From: Sitta carolinensis
Lineage: Eukaryota > Chordata > Aves > Passeriformes > Sittidae
Assembly (NCBI GenBank): GCA_032173965.1
Contig: JAVUNC010000006.1
Span: 18,264,028-18,328,027, forward strand
Length of the DNA: 64,000 nt
Direction of reading: 5' to 3'
Below are positions 58,851 to 64,000 of the stretch, piece after piece. A model generated the notes under the pieces. That model was not told where the DNA came from and ran no database searches. It saw nothing but the letters and a program-made list of their open reading frames with translations. Position numbers and translations under genes: made by a program. Positions within the stretch are counted from its first letter, which is position 1; the number at the start of each line of letters is the position of its first letter.

Positions 58851-60704
58851 TCCCTGGGGACAGAACACAGAGAACTCATTAGCCATGAAGAAATTAATAG
58901 CCCTTCCCTGTGACTGAGTGACCCAGCAAGGAAGCAGAAAAGGGATTTTTGCCATTTTTCAGGACCTGGCTCTTTGGGATGAGCCTTAAGCTGTGCTTTG
59001 GGAGCTGCCCTCACTGATGCCAGAGAAATGTGGAAAAGAGGTACAGGCAGTGTGTGTTTGGGGAGGACATGGGAGTGTGAGTGACTGAAAAGGAGATTGT
59101 CTCCTGCAGCTGGGGCAGGCACAGCCCGCCGGTGCCGCCCCAGCCCCGCTCTGCCTGCGCCCTCCTGCTGGGGAGGCTCAGCGAGCTCGGACTGTGCCAA
59201 GGACAGACTGTGCCCCTGCCATGCCCAGGTAAGAGCTCTGGCCAGCCCCCACAGCCTGGCATCTTCTGCACACCGTGGGAGGAAAGATTGTCTGTGATCC
59301 CCTTTTTCCTTCTCCTGTTGTGCCCCTCCAATCAGAGATTTTAATCGAGTACCTTACAGGGCTGAACACTTTCCTTGCTAGGACCTCCAACACAGTCTTG
59401 CACCCATGGAGCACTCGCACCCCAAATCCATGGGCTGTCCTCCCTGCACATGGCAGGAGGTGCTGGTGACTCAGCAGAGTGAGGAGTGGAGTCCAGCTGC
59501 GGAGCTGGATGCATGCTCAGCTCTGTGCAGGTCTGTGGGCAGTGGGGAAGGGTCTCCCTTTATGTGCCTGCCTGCCAGTCAAGCAAAGGAAGGACAGCTT
59601 CACACCCTTCTCCCTGCCCAGCATTCCCATTGGTTCACAGGCTCAGAGAAGAAGATGGGAGCAGCAGACAGGGGTTACTGTTCCTCCTGGGCTGCCTGAC
59701 CTCCTGGGAACCATCATCTCCCCGGGCCTAATCTGACCTTTCCAGGTGTGCAAATAATGCCCCACCTCGGGCCAGTGTTCCTGAGTCTGATGTTCCTGGG
59801 CAGCCAGCTCCTGCTGCTCTCAGCTTGTGCCGTACATTTTCTCACATATGCACAATCAGATCCATGGGAACATCTCCTGATGACTGACTCTGTAATTTGC
59901 CTGTTTTCTCCCAGGGACAAAAACCACTTTACAGATTAACAATCAAGCTAACAGCTTCTGTTGTGGATGTGAAAGAACATTCCCCTTGTGGCACGCTCGA
60001 GTCCTCCAGTTCTGTGGCTTCATAACCGTACAACGCTGCCCGTCTGCTGGCAGACAGGCAGGGCAGGCTCTGGCGTGGACTCACTTAGATGTTTCTGAAA
60101 TTGAATTTATGGTTCCTGAGAGAAAAGAAAACGTATTTTTCCCTGTGCCAAATCAGAACCAAAGGTCTGTATTCCTCTAGGTCTTGCGGATGAAGCAAGC
60201 CTTTATTTTCAGCCTGTTTTAGTTTTGTGACTTGGCATTTTGGGAGCACAGGGCAGCATGGGGAGAGCCAGCATGATGGGAAGGCTTCCCAAGGTTTGCT
60301 GGGGTGCTGTGGGCAGAGCCCAGAGCAGGAGGAGGAGCCCTCCCAGGCAGAGGTGTGCTGTGCAGGGACACCTGTCTGCCTGGCTGGGTGGCAGTGCTAC
60401 AGAAATGCTTCTGAGCTCCTTGTCCTCGGCACTGTGAAAGCCTTTAGCCATCTGCACACTGCCACTCTCACACAGTGTCCCTGTGCTGCGGTGACAGTGC
60501 AGGAGGGGGGCCCTGGCAGGGTCCCTGGCTGCCTCCAGCAGCTCTGGAGGGAAGTGTGGCCTGGCAAAGCCCTGGCAAAGCAGCTTTAAGCAGCCTGGGG
60601 TTCTCTCCCTTTCAAACACGCTGTTGGGACGCAGCCAGCAAGAGCCTCTCAGGGGTCCCTTCCCCTCTCCTCTCCACTGGCTCCAGCCATGACCCTCAAC
60701 CCCT
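58851..60704. other. non-coding stretch with one possible exon
   Basis: No gene recognised. A GC-rich segment at 59110-59228 lies between AG and GTAAG sites and is described as a finding. The other open frames are short. Confidence 0.45.
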
Positions 60705-60912
60705 TTGCTGCACCTTCCACTGTCCCAGGCTGCTCCAGGCCCTGTCCAGCCTGTTCTTGGACACTGCCAGGGATTGGGGGGCAGCCACAGCTGCTCTGGG
60801 CACTCCCCATCCTCACAGGGAAGATTTCCTTCCCAATATGCAATTTCAATCTACACTCTTTCAGCTGAAATCTATCAAAATTCATCCCCTCTCATGTCTC
60901 TCTTTCCCCAGA
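60705..60912 (-). mobile_element. CR1 LINE 3' fragment lacking its tail
   Basis: It reads 'caccttccactgtcccaggc', 'tgctccaggccctgtccagc', 'ttggacactgccagggattg', 'cagctgctctgggcactccc', 'aagatttccttcccaatatg' and 'ctttcagctgaaatctatca'. The last ~90 bp, including the tail repeat, are missing or diverged, so the copy is truncated at both ends. Confidence 0.9.
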
Positions 60913-62332
60913 AGGATCAGATATCCTGAGCCATCAGTGCACTGGAAGACCTGGACTTCATTCCTGAGCTCTTGGGCCAGGCTGAATGCTGCAGCTTTTA
61001 GTCCTGAAGCAAACCTCACTTCCTTCAGTGTGGAGTACTCTGGAGTGCTTTTAGAAAGCTAAACAATCTGATGGAAAGTCTTTTCTAGGCATTTTTAAAA
61101 CTGATTTTTTGTTCCTTTAGTGCTGACACATCTCCAGAGGCTGTGTCTAGACGATTTAGTGTCTCTGCATATCCTCACAGATGTGGTGCTGTGTCATTCT
61201 CCAGAAATCCTGGAAACATCACTTACCTACAGCTCCCAAACCTGCTACTCCCACAGTCACACCTGCCATCTGAGATGCTGCTGGGCTTAGAGATCCTGAA
61301 TCTCTCTGGACCATTCTACAGTTCTCTTGCACCTACATGGGTCATGCCCCATGGGATGCGGGCAGGTTTGGGCTTGGCATGATCCATGGGGTTAAAAAGA
61401 AATTCATGTATCCCTGCCCATGAAAATGCTGTGAAAAGAATGAAAGGCAACATCTACAGCACTGCAGAAAAAATACCTGTAAGAAACAAATTAATCTTTC
61501 AGTGAAGATACACGCCTGGTATCCACACATGTGTCCAAAGGCACACACTTGCCATTCCCAATTTCCCAATTCATATTTTCCAGGACAGGCTACCACAGTG
61601 CTGGTGCTCGAAGCCTTGCCTTGCCTTGCCCCTGCCCAGGCTGCCCCGTGCCTGTGTTATCCCATTTTGGAAAGGCAGGATGCTGCCTGGCAGGATTCCC
61701 ATACATCATCCTGTGCCAGGCCTGTGTCCAGAGCACAGGAGGCAGGGAGCAGCTGACAGGAGACTGCAGCCAGTGTTCAGTGCCTTGCCCTGGCCACAGA
61801 GTGTCCTTTCCCCTCCCCTTCCTTCCCACAGGGATTTGCTGTTTCTTACATGGGCTGCAGGATGCAGATGAGATCCATGACTGATGATTGTGCTCCCCAG
61901 AGGCTGGGTGAGGAACAGGAGGAGTTTATGGACCCCTGACCATCTTTTGCTGGTAACAATCTGCTTTTACCTTCTCTGCTGTTTTCTTTCTGATCCCTTT
62001 CAGCAAGGGCAGAAGTTCTGCTTGTCCAATCCCTGCATTGTCCATGGGGCCAGGCATTGGCATTTCTGGAACTGAGCTTGAACCCTGCCTGGGAATGCAT
62101 CCACTGCCTGATGCCTCCCGTGAGCCTGGCAGCGCGTCAGGACGCCCCAGGCAACGGACTGGAGGAGAAATGTGAGACCCTGTTACCCCCCAGCCCTCCC
62201 CCTGGGACGATCGGCTGCTGCTGGCCCTCCCGGCTCAGCATTAATGAAACCAGAGCACAGGGGGCTGCCGTGGGGAACAGCTGGAGAAAGCAAAGCTCGG
62301 GACCCGCCCTTTGTCTCATCCTGCAGGATTCA
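60913..62332. other. non-coding stretch, no gene seen
   Basis: Average composition with a short (CCTTG)3 run at about 61616-61630. Opposing short frames near 61500-61880 are unrecognised. Confidence 0.5.
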
Positions 62333-62375
62333 CCTCCATACCTGGAAGTGTTCAAGGCCGGGATTCTGGGGTTCG
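62333..62375 (+). mobile_element. possible CR1 LINE remnant
   Basis: The stretch 'cctggaagtgttcaaggccg' matches a conserved plus-strand CR1 block, but the flanks do not continue clearly, so the assignment is tentative. Confidence 0.45.
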
Positions 62376-64000
62376 GGGAAGAGGGGAGGCGTTGGAATCC
62401 TACCCTAGACCTCAGGAAAAGGGGCGGGAGCTGCAGCAGGCACGGGAGCGTTCATGCAGGAAGGTGCTTGCCACGGGAATTCCAGAGGTGGGGGGACCCG
62501 TTCTGCCTGCAGCTCCTGCCTCGGGAGCAGCCGGGATTTGGCCGTGCTGGCCAAAGGACCCACCGTGTGGACACACGGACGGGGCTCTCCAGCAGCCGGC
62601 GGTTTTCCCTGGCAGGGAACACAGATTATTAAACTTCAGCCAGTATTCACTGTGGTCCCTTTCTTTCATCAACTCTCTTCTCCAATATTATGTTTTCTGT
62701 TCTTTTGGGAAAGCAGTGCACTCTATTTAATAAGAAGAAGGGGTTGCTTCAGTACACCCGAGAATTGATGATTGACTCACACATTTTTAATAATTCAGCT
62801 GCAAGACAGGCCCTGAGTACCCACAGCACCCAGAGAACACCCCGGAGGAGAAAAGGGAGTTGCAAGGTTTTGCTGCTGAGTGCTGGGTGCTGAGGCTCCT
62901 CCCAAGGCAGCTGGGAACAAACCCACCTGTCTGTCCTGAAAAAAAGGTGGGTCCACCTGGGAATCGGCTCATTTACTGCCCTAGAGCCAAAGCAGGGAAC
63001 AGAGTGAAGCCAGGGGGTGAAATACCCAGCACAGGGAGCAGATGAGATGAAGACTGATCCCAGGGATGCCTTCATGTGTGGAGCATATCCATCACAAGGT
63101 GTTTGAACCTGACACTTCCAGAGGCAGCAGATTTCCGCTGAGAGATGGTTTCTAAGTGGAGTTTAGCTCAGGGATGTGTAACCTTTGCAAGCCTCAGCAG
63201 CAGGAGAAACCCTGTGTCCTGCCCATGTTCTGTCTTGGCTGGCTCCTGGGCTGGTTGCACCTGAGGGAATTCTGACCCAGAGCAGAAGAGGCACGGGGTG
63301 AGGCTCCACTAACAACCCCCAGCGACTCTTCTCATAAGGAGCCTCCCAAGGAATGACACAAGGTGTGCCTGACAAACACCCTTCCCATCAGCAAACCCTT
63401 TCCTGGACTAGGCCAGCAGCAGTGCTTGGATGCTGTTCCAATGGTAGGAGATGATGATCCTCCACAGTTCAGGGAGAGCTTTGAACCTTCCCCAGGGGCA
63501 GCAGAAACTCACTGTCCTGGTCCTTGAAGGAGAGCCTTGTCCCCCAGCTCCTCTCCAGCCCCCTTGGGTCCATCTGCTGAGGGTGTGTGTTTCCTGCTGC
63601 TCCAGGAGAGGCTCTTTAATACGGGCTGTCAGATTCTGAAGAAAGACAACACTTCTGCTGAGTTGTGCGGTTTCACATCGGCATATTTACAGGAATTTCA
63701 GAGGCCAGGCAGCCTGCAGGGCTGTGAACCACAATAGGCACTGAGCAGGTTGTCCTGAGGGGCAGGGTCCTGGTTACCAACCTCAGACACAGAAATGTTC
63801 TTTGCAGTGCCTTGGGATGCCAGCATGACCTGGTAACAAGGGGGATTAGCAATCTGCAGGCAGCACATGAGGAAAACAAGGAAGGATGTTTCAGCAATGC
63901 AATGAAGTGGATACATCCCAAAGAATTAGGGGAAAATGTTCGTTTTATCTTTTCTGACATTAGCAGCACAAGCATACACACACCCCCCAAAGCCATTAGT
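62376..64000. other. non-coding stretch to window end
   Basis: GC-rich to 62620, then average. No gene, RNA gene or repeat family recognised. Confidence 0.5.

Overview
This is vertebrate nuclear DNA, almost certainly from a bird and probably a passerine. The evidence is the dispersed repeats. About 21 short pieces in both orientations all match the 3' end of CR1 LINEs. Many carry the conserved block that reads 'gggttggaagggacctt' on one strand, and the tail that reads 'attctgtgattctatga' on the other. I see no Alu, L1, prokaryotic gene, operon, CRISPR array or rRNA. The sequence alternates between AT-rich stretches and GC-rich, locally CpG-dense patches.

I recognise no protein-coding gene. 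The window reads as intergenic or large-intron sequence. The longest open frames are explained by tandem repeats whose units lack stop codons (17.5-18.1, 42.4-43.0, 45.9-46.5, 50.1-50.5 and 52.8-53.9 kb), or are chance frames in GC-rich DNA (for example 8461-9630 minus). No tRNA or known microRNA was recognised.

Layout. 0-5 kb: a compact CpG island at about 1.37-1.64 kb, a second CpG-rich patch at 3.95-4.24 kb and two CR1 pieces. 5-17 kb: mostly unique sequence with CR1 pieces at 10.5, 11.5, 13.7, 15.3 and 17.0 kb. 17.5-18.1 kb: a 33/39-bp minisatellite with a 150-bp higher-order period. 18.9-27.2 kb: simple repeats at 18.9, 23.7 and 27.2 kb, and a possible solo LTR at 25.4-25.8 kb. 28-37.6 kb: CR1 pieces and CpG-rich patches at 31.1, 34.8 and 37.3 kb. 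42.2-54 kb: a run of minisatellites (34-bp, degenerate ~36-bp, 21-bp, 17-bp and two different 25-bp units). 54-64 kb: two copies of a distinct CR1 subfamily (54.1 and 58.4 kb), further CR1 tails, and one possible small exon at 59.1 kb.

The most notable features are the dense minisatellites. Two have 150-bp higher-order periods, and two have unit lengths that leave several reading frames open, so they imitate coding genes. The CpG island at 1.4 kb is the best candidate for a promoter. I found no convincing new biological system; that is a limit of reading by eye as well as a result.
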